DNA from: Phycisphaerae bacterium
Lineage (GTDB): Bacteria; Planctomycetota; Phycisphaerae; UBA1845; PWPN01
Assembly (NCBI GenBank): GCA_030372985.1
Contig: JAUCQB010000180.1
Span: 1 to 64,000 of the forward strand
Direction of reading: 5' to 3'
Length of the DNA: 64,000 nucleotides
This document shows positions 8,521 through 17,419 of this stretch, piece after piece (position 1 is the stretch's first letter; each line of letters begins with the position of its first letter). The translations under genes were made by a program, and so were the position numbers. Below the pieces are notes generated by a model, which had not been told where the DNA came from, did not search any database, and saw only the letters and a program-made list of their open reading frames with translations.

Positions 8521-9015
8521 ATGAATCCCATGAAGCGACTTGGACTGGCAGCACTGTTGGTGCTCGGTGTGATGCCCCTCGGGAGCACGACGGCGTCGGC
8601 TAAAGCGACCAAACCGGCCAAACCGGCTGAATCGGCTGAACCAGTGGGGATCTGGCTCTCGGGCGTCGGCGACGAACCGGGAGCGTGGGCTGCGGGAAGC
8701 TTCACGGTCCATAAGGTCAAGCGCACGGTCCACGTGGGGTGGCCTGCGTCGTGGGTCGTCTGGTCCTACACGGGAAGACTGACTCTGGCGTGTGAGGGTC
8801 TTAGACCGGGCGCAACGTACCTGACTCCCGCTGGAAGTTTCACGGCCGACGCCACGGGTGCTGGGAGCGTCACCGGCAACGCGACCCTGAGCGTCCAGAA
8901 AACGGTTGTCAACGGGTGGGAGGACTGGAGACCGGCCATCATCGACGTGGTTCGCCTTGCCCCGGACGGTTCCAGGACCACAGTACTAAGCGGGGAATTC
9001 TGGGGCACGCGATGA
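8521..9015 (+). CDS. Secreted protein of unknown function, 164 aa
   Basis: AAGGAG 6-7 bases before the ATG and a clear signal peptide (KRLGLAALLVLGVMPLGSTTASA, about residues 5-27) support the start. The exported part opens with a low-complexity linker of Lys-Pro-Ala and Ser-Ala-Glu repeats (28-41). A compact all-beta-looking domain follows, rich in Gly, Thr, Val and Trp (for example GRLTLACEGLRPGATYL and GAGSVTGNATLSV), ending at an aromatic GEFWGTR. No cysteine pairs or catalytic motif are evident, and no family is recognised. It is the first of three adjacent, co-oriented secreted proteins behind the sigma-kinase pair, so a joint role with the subtilase 40 bases downstream is possible. Confidence 0.8.
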   Translation: MNPMKRLGLAALLVLGVMPLGSTTASAKATKPAKPAESAEPVGIWLSGVGDEPGAWAAGSFTVHKVKRTVHVGWPASWVVWSYTGRLTLACEGLRPGATYLTPAGSFTADATGAGSVTGNATLSVQKTVVNGWEDWRPAIIDVVRLAPDGSRTTVLSGEFWGTR

Positions 9016-9055
9016 GTGCGGTGCAGTCGATTGCGTGACACAAAGGAGGATTACG

Positions 9056-10474
9056 ATGAAACGTTCCGTGTTTTCAGCGATGTTGGCCGCCGCAGCGCTG
9101 GCTGCGAGCTTGATCGCCGGTGTCGCTCAGGTTCGAGCAGGGCAATACCTCGTGGTCGCCGCGGGCAACGATTTTCCCGACAGCCGGGTGCAAGCCGTGC
9201 AGCAGGCCGGCGGCCAGGTCGTCAAGGTCTTTCCCCAGATCGGCGTGGCCGTGGCCATTTCGGACGACCCGGACTTTCCCGCCAAGGCCAAAGCCATCAC
9301 CGGGCTCCAGTCAGTCGTTCCGGATCCTGTTGCGGTCATCCGATCCGACACGGAGCCCCTGCCCGCCGAACCCGCATCCAAGCAAAAGCCCGCAATCGAA
9401 AAAGGCGCTGACCTGACGGGTCTCCAGTGGGGGCTTCAGGCCGTCCAGGCCCCGGCGGCCTGGGCGCTGGGCTTTACAGGCAAGGGAGTGCGTGTGGCCG
9501 TCCTTGACGGCGGCATCATGACCACGCATCCCGACCTGGCGCCCAATCTCAACCTGCAGTTGAGCACGAGCGTGGTGCCCGGAGAAACCGTCGAGTTCAT
9601 CCCCGGCGCCGGATCGGGCAATCGCAGCCACGCCACGCACGTGGCAGGCATCATCGCTGCGGCAGACAACGGGTTCGGCACCACCGGCGTTGCACCGGAT
9701 GTTGAACTGGTAGCCATCAAGATTGGGTCCGACCGAGCCTATAGCACGCGGATGAGTTGGGCCGTGGAGGGCATCCTCTACGCCGCACAAATCCGCGCGG
9801 ATGTCGCCAACATGAGCTTCGCCGTTGCGGAGTGGATGAAGAACGCACCGCCTGAAGGAGTGGCCGAAATTGACATAGCCTATTCAGTTGCCTTCCGGGC
9901 GATCCGCTGGGCCGAGCAACAGGGCACGCTTCTGGTTGCCGCCGCTGGCAACGAGGCCCTTGATCTGGACGGCGGTGGGAATTGCGTTGAGTTCCCTCGC
10001 GACGTACCGGGCATTCTGGCCGTGGCCGCCACGGCTCCGAGAGAGTGTTGGGCATTCGACCACACGGTGAACCTCGACTGGCCTGCCCCTTACACCGACT
10101 ACGGCCAACGGGTAATCGACCTCGCAGCCCCGGGCGGCAGTGCGAATCCGAGTCTCTCCACCGAGTTTGTCACTCTGGGGGGGGCAACGTTTCGAGCCTT
10201 CGCATTCAACATGGTCCTGAGCACCAGCAGCGACTTCGGCGCAACAAGCGATTACGAAAAGAAGGGATCGTGGAATTTCGCTGGCGGCACCAGCAGCGCG
10301 GCGCCGCACGTTTGCGGCGTGGCGGCCCTAGCCATCCAGGCTCACGGCAGCGACCTCACGCCGGCCCAGATCCGCACGATCCTCGAACAGTCGGCCGATG
10401 ACCTGGGCGATCCCGGCAACGACGACTTCTACGGCGCCGGCCGGGTCAATGCCTTGCGGGCGGTTCAGCAATAA
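9056..10474 (+). CDS. Secreted subtilisin-like serine protease (S8)
   Basis: A 472-aa protein from the ATG at 9056, which has a near-perfect AAAGGAGG site; an upstream in-frame ATG at 9035 is rejected. A signal peptide (1-28) is followed by an inhibitor I9-like propeptide (about 30-97, YLVVAAGNDF ... VAVIRSD). The S8 domain carries Asp151 (VAVLDGG), His192 (SHATHVAG), oxyanion Asn299 (AAAGNE) and Ser413 (GGTSSAAPHV), so the triad is complete. His192 sits in HATH where most members have HGTH. The domain ends at the chain end with no sorting tail. It is expected to cleave proteins outside the cytoplasm after propeptide removal. The flanking secreted proteins may be substrates or partners. Confidence 0.95.
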   Translation: MKRSVFSAMLAAAALAASLIAGVAQVRAGQYLVVAAGNDFPDSRVQAVQQAGGQVVKVFPQIGVAVAISDDPDFPAKAKAITGLQSVVPDPVAVIRSDTEPLPAEPASKQKPAIEKGADLTGLQWGLQAVQAPAAWALGFTGKGVRVAVLDGGIMTTHPDLAPNLNLQLSTSVVPGETVEFIPGAGSGNRSHATHVAGIIAAADNGFGTTGVAPDVELVAIKIGSDRAYSTRMSWAVEGILYAAQIRADVANMSFAVAEWMKNAPPEGVAEIDIAYSVAFRAIRWAEQQGTLLVAAAGNEALDLDGGGNCVEFPRDVPGILAVAATAPRECWAFDHTVNLDWPAPYTDYGQRVIDLAAPGGSANPSLSTEFVTLGGATFRAFAFNMVLSTSSDFGATSDYEKKGSWNFAGGTSSAAPHVCGVAALAIQAHGSDLTPAQIRTILEQSADDLGDPGNDDFYGAGRVNALRAVQQ

Positions 10475-10522
10475 TCACCGAGTGTTTCAGCAGGTTCCTC
10501 TCTTTCAAAGGAGAAAAATGCC

Positions 10523-11326
10523 ATGATCCGAAGAGTCAACAATCCGAAAACGTACATCCTCTGTCTGTTGACCGGCGTTCTGGCCGCGTTCTGCGGCGGG
10601 CCGCTCTGGGCCGGCGAGGGCAACGCCGACAACCCGGGCATCCTGCCGCCCAATTCAACCCCGGGCGACCTGTCCTATCCCGAGTGGCACGTCGTCTGCC
10701 TGAACTGGGTTCTCTCGATCCCGGCCGAAATCAACCCGCTGTTGAATGTCGATGACGAGGCGGACCTCGCCAGTCCCGCGCCGCATCCGCTCTGGGTTGG
10801 AACGTATGATGCCTCTGTGGGTCAGTCCGGTAACGTCTGGATCCTTCCCGGAGCGTATGCGACGGTGGTGCGTAACGCGACTATTCCGGCCGGCAAAACT
10901 CTCTGTCTCCCGCTGCTGAACCAGGTGGTGTTGGGATGGCCGCCTATCCCGGCCGCCGAAGCGTTCTACCGCTCGTATGTGAAACTGGTCATGGACACGG
11001 CCACAGACAGAATCTCCTGTGAAATCGACGGCGTACCCGTCCAGGACCTGGAACGCTACCGCCATCAATCACCGGCGGCTCCCGTGATCCTTTCGGAAGA
11101 CAACATGCTGGACCTGCCTCCGGGGCAGTACGGGATGATCGTGGACGACGGCTATTACCTGATCCTGGCCCCGCTCTCCGTGGGCACCCACACCATCCAC
11201 TGGAAATCCACCACGGACCTGATTCCGCTCTGGAACCCGCAGCAGGGAGAAACGCAACCCCCGCCGCCTTATCCCCAAGGCTACCAGGAGGTCACGTACC
11301 ACATCACGGTAGTGCCGTCCAAGTAG
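10523..11326 (+). CDS. Secreted protein of unknown function, 267 aa
   Basis: AAAGGAG lies 9 bases before the ATG. The first 31 residues form a signal peptide (ILCLLTGVLAAFCGGPLWA). The mature part starts with a Gly/Asn/Pro-rich segment. It then shows beta-rich sequence with WVLSIPAEINPLLN, an Asp-rich DVDDEADL stretch, GNVWILPGAYA and a C-terminal GTHTIHWKSTTDLIPLWNP region, ending with a Pro-rich linker and VTYHITVVPS. The HTIHWK element resembles the C-terminal beta-sandwich of uncharacterised secreted bacterial proteins in which a cytosolic-type signature is absent. I cannot name the family. It is 48 bases after the protease and probably co-transcribed. Confidence 0.8.
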   Translation: MIRRVNNPKTYILCLLTGVLAAFCGGPLWAGEGNADNPGILPPNSTPGDLSYPEWHVVCLNWVLSIPAEINPLLNVDDEADLASPAPHPLWVGTYDASVGQSGNVWILPGAYATVVRNATIPAGKTLCLPLLNQVVLGWPPIPAAEAFYRSYVKLVMDTATDRISCEIDGVPVQDLERYRHQSPAAPVILSEDNMLDLPPGQYGMIVDDGYYLILAPLSVGTHTIHWKSTTDLIPLWNPQQGETQPPPPYPQGYQEVTYHITVVPSK

Positions 11327-11401
11327 TCTCGGACACGAAGAACAGATGAAGGCCCACCACGGCCTGCGCCGCAGCACCCGCGGGCGCAGGCCGCTGTCTC
11401 G

Positions 11402-11489
11402 GTGCCCGGTGGGCACAGAACACTCGAACCTTACGAACGCGACAAGGCATCAGAGAGACATTCTGGCTTTCCGAGGAAAGCAGAATGTC
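11402..11489 (+). repeat. Two intergenic hairpins after the secreted-protein cluster
   Basis: GTGCCC/GGGCAC (11402-11416, 3-base gap) is followed by a strong hairpin. Its left arm, GACATTCTG plus CTTTCC with one unpaired G (11457-11472), pairs fully with 11475-11489. No U-run follows, so it is not a standard intrinsic terminator. It could be a Rho-type 3' stabiliser or a dispersed intergenic palindrome. The GTGCCC core recurs in the hairpin at 17330-17351. Confidence 0.6.
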
Positions 11490-11552
11490 CCCTTTGCTCC
11501 TCTGGCAACGCGCTACCCTCGCGGCAATAATAGTCTTGGGCGAGGGTATCTC

Positions 11553-11774
11553 ATGATCCCGATGGGCAAACTGATCATCGTTCTCGGCGTTTTGATGGTG
11601 ATCATCGGCGCGGCCATCTGGGCGCTCGGTCGACTTGGCTTTCGCGGCCTGCCCGGCGACATCCGCTACGAGTCGGAGAACGTCCGCTTTTATTTCCCCA
11701 TCGTCTCCTGCATCGTCCTGTCCGTCATCCTGACGCTTGGCTTGTGGTTGTGGCACCGATTGAGCCAGAAATGA
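11553..11774 (+). CDS. DUF2905 family small membrane protein
   Basis: A 73-aa protein starting at ATG 11553, with GAGG 7 bases upstream; the longer frame from 11346 crosses the hairpins and is rejected. Two membrane helices (about 5-25 and 48-68) flank a short loop carrying the family signature GRLGFRGLPGDIRYESENVRFYFP (split here as RLGFRGLPGDIR and VRFYFPIVSC). Length and layout match DUF2905, small inner-membrane proteins of unknown role often found near Holliday-junction genes. Here it stands alone, convergent with the next gene. Confidence 0.88.
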   Translation: MIPMGKLIIVLGVLMVIIGAAIWALGRLGFRGLPGDIRYESENVRFYFPIVSCIVLSVILTLGLWLWHRLSQK

Positions 11775-11863
11775 CGACTCGGCCGGATGGCCGTCGTTCG
11801 CCGAGTACCTGACGGACAGGCCCCGGGGAAGCGCAAACCCATCGTCCCGCGCGTGATGCAATA

Positions 11864-12355
11864 TCAGCCGGCGTAGGGGTTCACGCCGGTCACTTCCTGC
11901 ACGAACGAGTCAAAGCGACTGCGGCTCGGCAGCGCGGCAACCAGAATGATAATCGCGATGACCGGGGCGGCCCACAGAAGCTGTTGGCCGGTGATCAGCA
12001 GGAAAACCAGGCCGGCCAGGCCAACCCCCTCGGCCATGGCCGCACGAATGATGACCAGCGGGGCGTACGCGCGTGCAAGTGCTCCGAGCGGCAACGCCTT
12101 CCCACCGCTTTGCTCGCACTGTGATCTGGCCGTTCTGACCACCACGGCCCTGAATGCCGAATAGACAACAAGGAAGGCAAGAGCAACCAAACCGAGGATG
12201 CCCACAAAGAGCCCGCCGAGCGAGACCTGAGAAGCCATCCTGTCTCCCAGGACCAGCACGACCACTCCAAAAGCGGCTACCCCTACGATCATCGCGCCGC
12301 TGATGATTCTGCCTGTCAGAATCACGCCCCTGACGGTCTCTTGCCCCTCGTTCAT
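11864..12355 (-). CDS. Four-helix integral membrane protein of unknown function
   Basis: A 163-aa protein with four clear hydrophobic segments: about 15-36 (ISGAMIVGVAAFGVVVLVLG), 45-68 (LGGLFVGILGLVALAFLVVY), 100-120 (VIIRAAMAEGVGLAGLVFLL) and 124-142 (LLWAAPVIAIIILVAALP). The short loops carry basic residues and one Cys. The C-terminal tail (SRSRFDSFVQEVTGVNPYAG) is polar. No enzyme motif is seen; the layout resembles small uncharacterised planctomycete membrane proteins. It is alone on the minus strand, convergent with the DUF2905 gene and divergent from the YfhO-like gene. Confidence 0.75.
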   Translation of the reverse strand: MNEGQETVRGVILTGRIISGAMIVGVAAFGVVVLVLGDRMASQVSLGGLFVGILGLVALAFLVVYSAFRAVVVRTARSQCEQSGGKALPLGALARAYAPLVIIRAAMAEGVGLAGLVFLLITGQQLLWAAPVIAIIILVAALPSRSRFDSFVQEVTGVNPYAG

Positions 12356-12553
12356 CGTTGGCCTTTCTGATGAAATTGGACAGGCGCGGGGTCAATCACC
12401 ACGACGGTCTCAGCCGCCCGCAGCCCGGTCCGGCTGCTTGTCAGACGCGCCCCGGAGCGCTCTCCATAAGGAGAGGCATTTTCACCTCATTCGGGCCACG
12501 GCACAAGCCTTCCTTCTTGACGACGACTGACGCGCACAGCATCATCACACGCG

Positions 12554-15448
12554 ATGACGCCGGTTGAATCACACGAAAGCGGCCCTCAACCCCTTCATGC
12601 ATGGCAGAGACGACTGCTGGTCAGCCTGCTGATCATCCTGTCGCCGGTGGTCATTCTTGCAGGCGCCTGGCGATTGGGCGGCGCTTCGGCTCTCGAAGAC
12701 GACCTCATCTACTACCTGCCGGTCCGGCAGTACATCGGCGAGCGGATCGCGGCAGGCGACTGGCCCTTGTGGAACCCGCTCACACGTATGGGAACCTCGG
12801 TTGCGGCGGACCCGCAAAGCGGCTTGTGGTATCCCCCCACATGGCTCTTCGTCGTCCTGCCGCCGCTGGTCGCCTATCCGGTATCGATCGTCGCGCACTT
12901 TGCCCTGGCCGGGGCGGGAATGTACCGCTTTCTGCGGTCTTTGGGGCGATATTGGCAGGCGGCCCTGTTCGGGGCGATTGCTTTCGAGTTCAGCGGCTAC
13001 CTGGTCGCGCATCGAGCCCATCTGACGATCCATCACGCCACCGCCTGGCTGCCGCTGATCTTCTATGGATGGCAACAATTCACGACCGGTGGCCGCTACA
13101 AGCATTTTGCCCTGGCGGCGTTTGCCCTCGGCATGCAGATGCTCGTCCAGCACGTTCAGATCACCATCATCGGGCTGGCTCTGCTGACCGGATACACGCT
13201 GATCGTCCTGCGGCCGCGCCGGCCTCGGTTGATCTGGGAGTTTCCGCTGGGCATTGCCGCAGGCATTCTCCTGTCTGCTATTCAACTCGTGCCGACGTTG
13301 CTGCACCTCTCGGCCACCGGCCGGGCCACTCCTTCGTACGCGATGTTCGTCGAGAACTCGTGGGTACCGTTGTCCGGGCTGATGCTGCTCTTCCCGATGC
13401 TCTTCGGAAACAGAACCCCGAACGTCTGGGACCAGCCGTGGTGGGGCGTCTCTCATTTCTGCGAGCAGTCAGCCTACGGAACCATCCTGATTCTGGTGTT
13501 GGCCGTGGCGTCGTACTGGCTCTTGCGCGGGCATCAGCGGCCGTCCGTTCGCCTGGCCTCGCTCCGAGCCCAGGGCAGTGAGTTGCAGAGAGCTTCCGCT
13601 CGCCCGTGGAACCGAGAGATCCTCTTCTGGTGGATCGCCTCATTCGCGGTTCTGCTGCTGGCCTTGGGACAGTTGACCCCTCTGGCTGCGGTGCTGTTCC
13701 ACGTCCCGTTTTACCGCAGCCTTCGGGTCCCGGCCCGCTGGATACTCGGCTGGTCGCTGGCCATGCCGATCCTGGCTTCCGCGGTCATGTCGGCCGTGTT
13801 GTCATCGCAACCTGCGGCTGACAGGGCAACTGGCGGAATCCGATTCGTGGTGAAACGCATCCTGCCCATCGCCATGGTGATCTGTCTGCTGCTGATGGTG
13901 CTGGCTCGGTGGCAGGCGGGCTGGCTGGAAGGGGTCTTCGCCGGATACTGGAATGCGAACGTGTTCTTTCGCGGCCTTCGGGCGGCGATTCGACCCGGCA
14001 ACCTGGCCATCTGGTGGCCGATCCTGCTCTCGGCAGGGACGGGATTTGTGCTGCTGCGATGGGCGAATCGCGTCCACACCCGCCAGATGGTGCTGCTGTT
14101 CCTGATCATGATCGTTGACGCAGCATCCGTCGCGGCTTTCATCGACGTCGACGTTCGGACATACCAGCGGACGGACCTGCATCACCCGCCGGCCCTGGCC
14201 CGCGCTATTGCGGAGGCAGAACCGGAAGCCGGCCATCGTCTTCTCGTGCCGCGTTTCTCGGCAGACTACGATCGCCCGATCGAGGTGCTCTGGCCCCAGA
14301 CAAATGTGCAGCAGTCCATCTCAACGGCTCACGGCTATGGGCCGCTGTGGCCGCTGTCCAACCGGCTGCTTCTGCGGTTCATGCCGTGGGGATCGAGCCA
14401 GGAGATGCTTTCCCTGCTGCGCGACCCGCGTCTTCTCCAGTCGCTGGGCGTGCGGTTCGTCGCGGTGCGCTCGAAGCAGGAACGGGCACTGCTCGATGCG
14501 GCTTTCTGGCCGGACACGCCATCGCCCGCGTTGTCGTCGATTGTCGGTACGGAATCGCCGGTGGTCGTCCGCGCGGGCCAGGACGTGCTGTGGCCCATCG
14601 AAATACCGTCTAGCGGGATCTATGAACTTCAGCTCGATGCGACAGCGAACCCAGGTGACACCGGCCGATGGTTTGTCAGGCTTGAAACCGAGAACGTCGA
14701 GCAGATAGAAGAGATCCGGATGTTGACGCCCGAGGACCTTGCCGCCGGCCCTCGCCGGATGCGTTTCCAGTTCCGCTGTGACCAGGCCTTCGGCTGGGTC
14801 CGAGTCAGGGTGAAAGCCGAACGAGGCCGACCAGTGACTGTGAGCCGTGCGACATTCGGACGGGTTGCGTCTGCCCCACAAACGACGTCGACCTCGCCTG
14901 CGGCGCCTGAAATCAAGTCGCCATGGTCGCTGCTGACCAACTTGCCGGGCGATGTCTCGCTCTATGAGTTGCGGGATGCCAATCCGCTGCTGTTTTGGGC
15001 CGACCGTGTGACCCCGGTGACCAGCCTTCTGGAGGCCGTCGATATCCTGCAAACACGACCCAGCTGGCTCGAAGGCCCAGCCCACGTTGTTGTCGAGGGT
15101 CCCGCAGGAGCCGGAATCACGATTGCCCCAGGATCGGCCGTAGCGCTGTCCTGGAAACGACCGTCGGCCGAAGAGCTGCTGGTTACCACGGACAACCCGG
15201 CCGCCGCTTTCCTTGTGTTCAACGAGACTTATGACGCGGGCTGGACCGTCGAGATCGACGGGCGCGTTGCACGGCCACACCGCGTGAACGCCGTGGTTCA
15301 GGGCGTGGCCGTGCCTCCCGGGCCCCACCGGCTGGTCTGGAGATACCGCCCGGTCGGACTCGACGCAGGTATTGGACTGACCATCCTGTCGCTGTTGGGG
15401 CTGGTCGCACCCTTCGCGGCACCCCTGAGACGGAAATTCGCCAGGTAA
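12554..15448 (+). CDS. YfhO family large integral membrane protein
   Basis: A 964-aa protein. The N-terminal half contains about twelve membrane helices starting at about 22 (LLVSLLIILSPVVILAGAW). After the first helix comes the periplasmic motif ALEDDLIYYLPVRQYIGERI with two acidic residues, then DWPLWNP, as in GT-C fold enzymes. The C-terminal third (about 580-930) is a soluble beta-rich region, and a last membrane helix precedes the basic end (RRKFAR). This is the YfhO pattern. YfhO proteins are linked to glycosylation of teichoic acids or other polymers using lipid-linked sugars. The exact activity here is unknown, but the acidic loop suggests a glycosyltransferase. No good ribosome site precedes the ATG, so the start is less certain. 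Confidence 0.82.
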   Translation: MTPVESHESGPQPLHAWQRRLLVSLLIILSPVVILAGAWRLGGASALEDDLIYYLPVRQYIGERIAAGDWPLWNPLTRMGTSVAADPQSGLWYPPTWLFVVLPPLVAYPVSIVAHFALAGAGMYRFLRSLGRYWQAALFGAIAFEFSGYLVAHRAHLTIHHATAWLPLIFYGWQQFTTGGRYKHFALAAFALGMQMLVQHVQITIIGLALLTGYTLIVLRPRRPRLIWEFPLGIAAGILLSAIQLVPTLLHLSATGRATPSYAMFVENSWVPLSGLMLLFPMLFGNRTPNVWDQPWWGVSHFCEQSAYGTILILVLAVASYWLLRGHQRPSVRLASLRAQGSELQRASARPWNREILFWWIASFAVLLLALGQLTPLAAVLFHVPFYRSLRVPARWILGWSLAMPILASAVMSAVLSSQPAADRATGGIRFVVKRILPIAMVICLLLMVLARWQAGWLEGVFAGYWNANVFFRGLRAAIRPGNLAIWWPILLSAGTGFVLLRWANRVHTRQMVLLFLIMIVDAASVAAFIDVDVRTYQRTDLHHPPALARAIAEAEPEAGHRLLVPRFSADYDRPIEVLWPQTNVQQSISTAHGYGPLWPLSNRLLLRFMPWGSSQEMLSLLRDPRLLQSLGVRFVAVRSKQERALLDAAFWPDTPSPALSSIVGTESPVVVRAGQDVLWPIEIPSSGIYELQLDATANPGDTGRWFVRLETENVEQIEEIRMLTPEDLAAGPRRMRFQFRCDQAFGWVRVRVKAERGRPVTVSRATFGRVASAPQTTSTSPAAPEIKSPWSLLTNLPGDVSLYELRDANPLLFWADRVTPVTSLLEAVDILQTRPSWLEGPAHVVVEGPAGAGITIAPGSAVALSWKRPSAEELLVTTDNPAAAFLVFNETYDAGWTVEIDGRVARPHRVNAVVQGVAVPPGPHRLVWRYRPVGLDAGIGLTILSLLGLVAPFAAPLRRKFAR

Positions 15449-15670
15449 ACGCAAAGTCAACATAGCACCTTGCCCGAGCATGCGTTACAGTACATTCGGC
15501 AACTAAACCGGCCGATAACTAACACCATGCGCCGGATTGCGTGTCTAATGATGTAGGCGTCAATATTGTCGCAGTGCGCGCGGTGCTGGAGGCACCCAAT
15601 TCTTCCGGGGAACATGCGCTGACGCCTTGACTGGACCGCCTGAGGGCGCAGATCGAGGAGGCATAACCAA

Positions 15671-17248
15671 ATGGCCGAATCCAACAACAAGTGGCTTCAC
15701 TTTCTGCTTGTCATGGTCGTTCTTGTCCTCGTCGGGATGTACTTCCACGAGCAGATCATTGGGAGCGTCGCCTACGCCGTCGAGAAAGGCGTGCGAGAAG
15801 CAGACAAGGAGCATCTCGCCAAGGTCGAGGCGATTTCGCAGGCATTCAGGCTGGTGGCCAGACAAGTCAAGCCGACGGTGGTGCACATCACCACGACCGC
15901 AAAACCGCCGGAGCGCCGCGGCCGTCGGCCACAGATTGACCCGAAGCAGCTCCCCGAGCCTTTCAGGGAGTTTTTTGAGGAATTCCAGGATCCGCGTTTG
16001 CTGCCTCAGCGGCCTCGTGAGGGCACGGGCAGCGGCGTCATCATCGATGCCGAAGCCGGGTACATCATCACCAACAACCACGTCGTTTCAGATGTTGAAG
16101 ACGGCCAGGGACGCATTGACGTCCGGTTACCGGACGGCCGGAAAGTCAAGGCGGACGTGGTCGGCCGCGATGACAAGACGGATCTCGCCCTGCTTCGAAT
16201 CCACGCGGATAAGCTGCATGCGATTACCATTGGTGACAGCGATAACATGGAGGTGGGCGACTGGGTTCTGGCGATCGGCTCTCCTTTCGGCCTGGACCAG
16301 ACGGTCACCCAGGGCATTATTTCCGCCAAAGGGCGCTCGCACCTGCTCGAGATTCCTTACGAAGACTTGATCCAGACCGACGCGGCCATTAACCCGGGCA
16401 ACAGCGGCGGCCCGCTGGTGAACATGCGGGGCGAAATGATCGGCATCAATACGGCCATCGCCACCAACAGCCTCACCCGTGGATACATGGGTGTCGGGTT
16501 TGCCATTCCCAGCAAGACGATCAAGGAAATCCTCACTTCGCTCAAGGAAGGCAAAGAGATTGTTCGAGGCTACCTGGGCGTGCGCATCGTCAGCCTTGAC
16601 GCATATGGGCCGGGATTCGGCAAGACTTTCGGTCTGGACCATGACGAGGGCGTGCTTGTCGAAGATGTGTTCGACGACACACCCGCAGCCAAGGCCGGTT
16701 TGAAGATGGACGACGTGATCCTGTCCTATGACGGCAAGCCGACAAAGGAAGCCACCCAGCTTACCATGATGGTCACGAAGACCTCCCCGGGCACCAAGAT
16801 CGAGCTGAAGGTCTGGCGTGACCGCAAGGAGATGACCATCCCGGTAACCATCGAGAAGCAACCTCGCGATTTCTTCACTTGGGGCGGTCGCCGAGGAGAG
16901 GAAGGCGAGCCGGAGGACGAAGAGGGCGAATCCGGTCCCGCGGAGATCGCCACCATCGGCATCGCGGTCGAGGTGCTGAACGAGGAACTCGCCAAGCAAT
17001 ACGGCTGGGAGGACGAATACGACGAGGTCAAGAACCTGCTGGTTGTCACCGAGGTTGACCCGATCGGCGAAGCCCAGGCCCAGGGCCTGCGTCCTGGCGA
17101 CCTCATCATCAGCGTGCAGGGCAAGGAGGTAGGATCGGTCGCAGCCCTCAAGCAGGCCCTCAGCGAGGAGGTCCTGGCAGAAGGCGCACGGCTGCGGGCC
17201 AGGACGACCGCCGGCTATCGCACGTTTTTCCTCCAGGTGGAGAAGTAG
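15671..17248 (+). CDS. HtrA/DegP-like serine protease, membrane-anchored
   Basis: A 525-aa protein; GAGGAGG lies 9 bases before the ATG. An N-terminal signal-anchor (9-23, LHFLLVMVVLVLVGMYF) is followed by a short coiled stretch. The trypsin-like domain has His137 (TNNHVV), Asp171 (KTDLALL) and Ser245 (GNSGGP). Two PDZ domains follow: one at about 293-395 (GYLGVRIV ... GVLVEDV) and one near the C-terminus after an acidic linker rich in Glu, Gly and Asp (about 408-428). HtrA proteases degrade or refold damaged periplasmic proteins. The acidic linker between the PDZ domains is unusual. A second, differently built HtrA lies at 55738-57231. It precedes the LptD gene, consistent with envelope quality control. 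Confidence 0.94.
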   Translation: MAESNNKWLHFLLVMVVLVLVGMYFHEQIIGSVAYAVEKGVREADKEHLAKVEAISQAFRLVARQVKPTVVHITTTAKPPERRGRRPQIDPKQLPEPFREFFEEFQDPRLLPQRPREGTGSGVIIDAEAGYIITNNHVVSDVEDGQGRIDVRLPDGRKVKADVVGRDDKTDLALLRIHADKLHAITIGDSDNMEVGDWVLAIGSPFGLDQTVTQGIISAKGRSHLLEIPYEDLIQTDAAINPGNSGGPLVNMRGEMIGINTAIATNSLTRGYMGVGFAIPSKTIKEILTSLKEGKEIVRGYLGVRIVSLDAYGPGFGKTFGLDHDEGVLVEDVFDDTPAAKAGLKMDDVILSYDGKPTKEATQLTMMVTKTSPGTKIELKVWRDRKEMTIPVTIEKQPRDFFTWGGRRGEEGEPEDEEGESGPAEIATIGIAVEVLNEELAKQYGWEDEYDEVKNLLVVTEVDPIGEAQAQGLRPGDLIISVQGKEVGSVAALKQALSEEVLAEGARLRARTTAGYRTFFLQVEK

Positions 17249-17329
17249 CCGCCCAGGTGCGGTGCCGGATTGCCGCTCCTCGACGAGTGAGTCACGAAGC
17301 CGCTCGCACAACACTGGCCGTTGTCCTCG

Positions 17330-17351
17330 GTGCCCACGCGCTTGTGGGCAC
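17330..17351. repeat. Perfect 8-bp stem hairpin GTGCCCAC/GTGGGCAC
   Basis: GTGCCCAC (17330-17337), six-base loop, GTGGGCAC (17344-17351), located between the HtrA stop and the LptD promoter. No U-run follows, so if it terminates htrA transcription it is not a canonical intrinsic terminator. The core is shared with 11402-11416. Confidence 0.6.
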
Positions 17352-17371
17352 AAAGGGTGCTGCTTTCCGCG

Positions 17372-17399
17372 TTGACGCCGCAGCGGCCACCTTTATAAT
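17372..17399 (+). promoter_or_regulatory. Strong sigma70-type promoter of the LptD gene
   Basis: TTGACG (17372-17377), a 16-base spacer and TATAAT (17394-17399): 11 of 12 consensus positions. Transcription would start near 17406, only about 14 bases before the GTG at 17420 and about 74 before the ATG at 17480. Confidence 0.75.
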
Positions 17400-17419
17400 G
17401 CCCCACCAACAGGGACATC

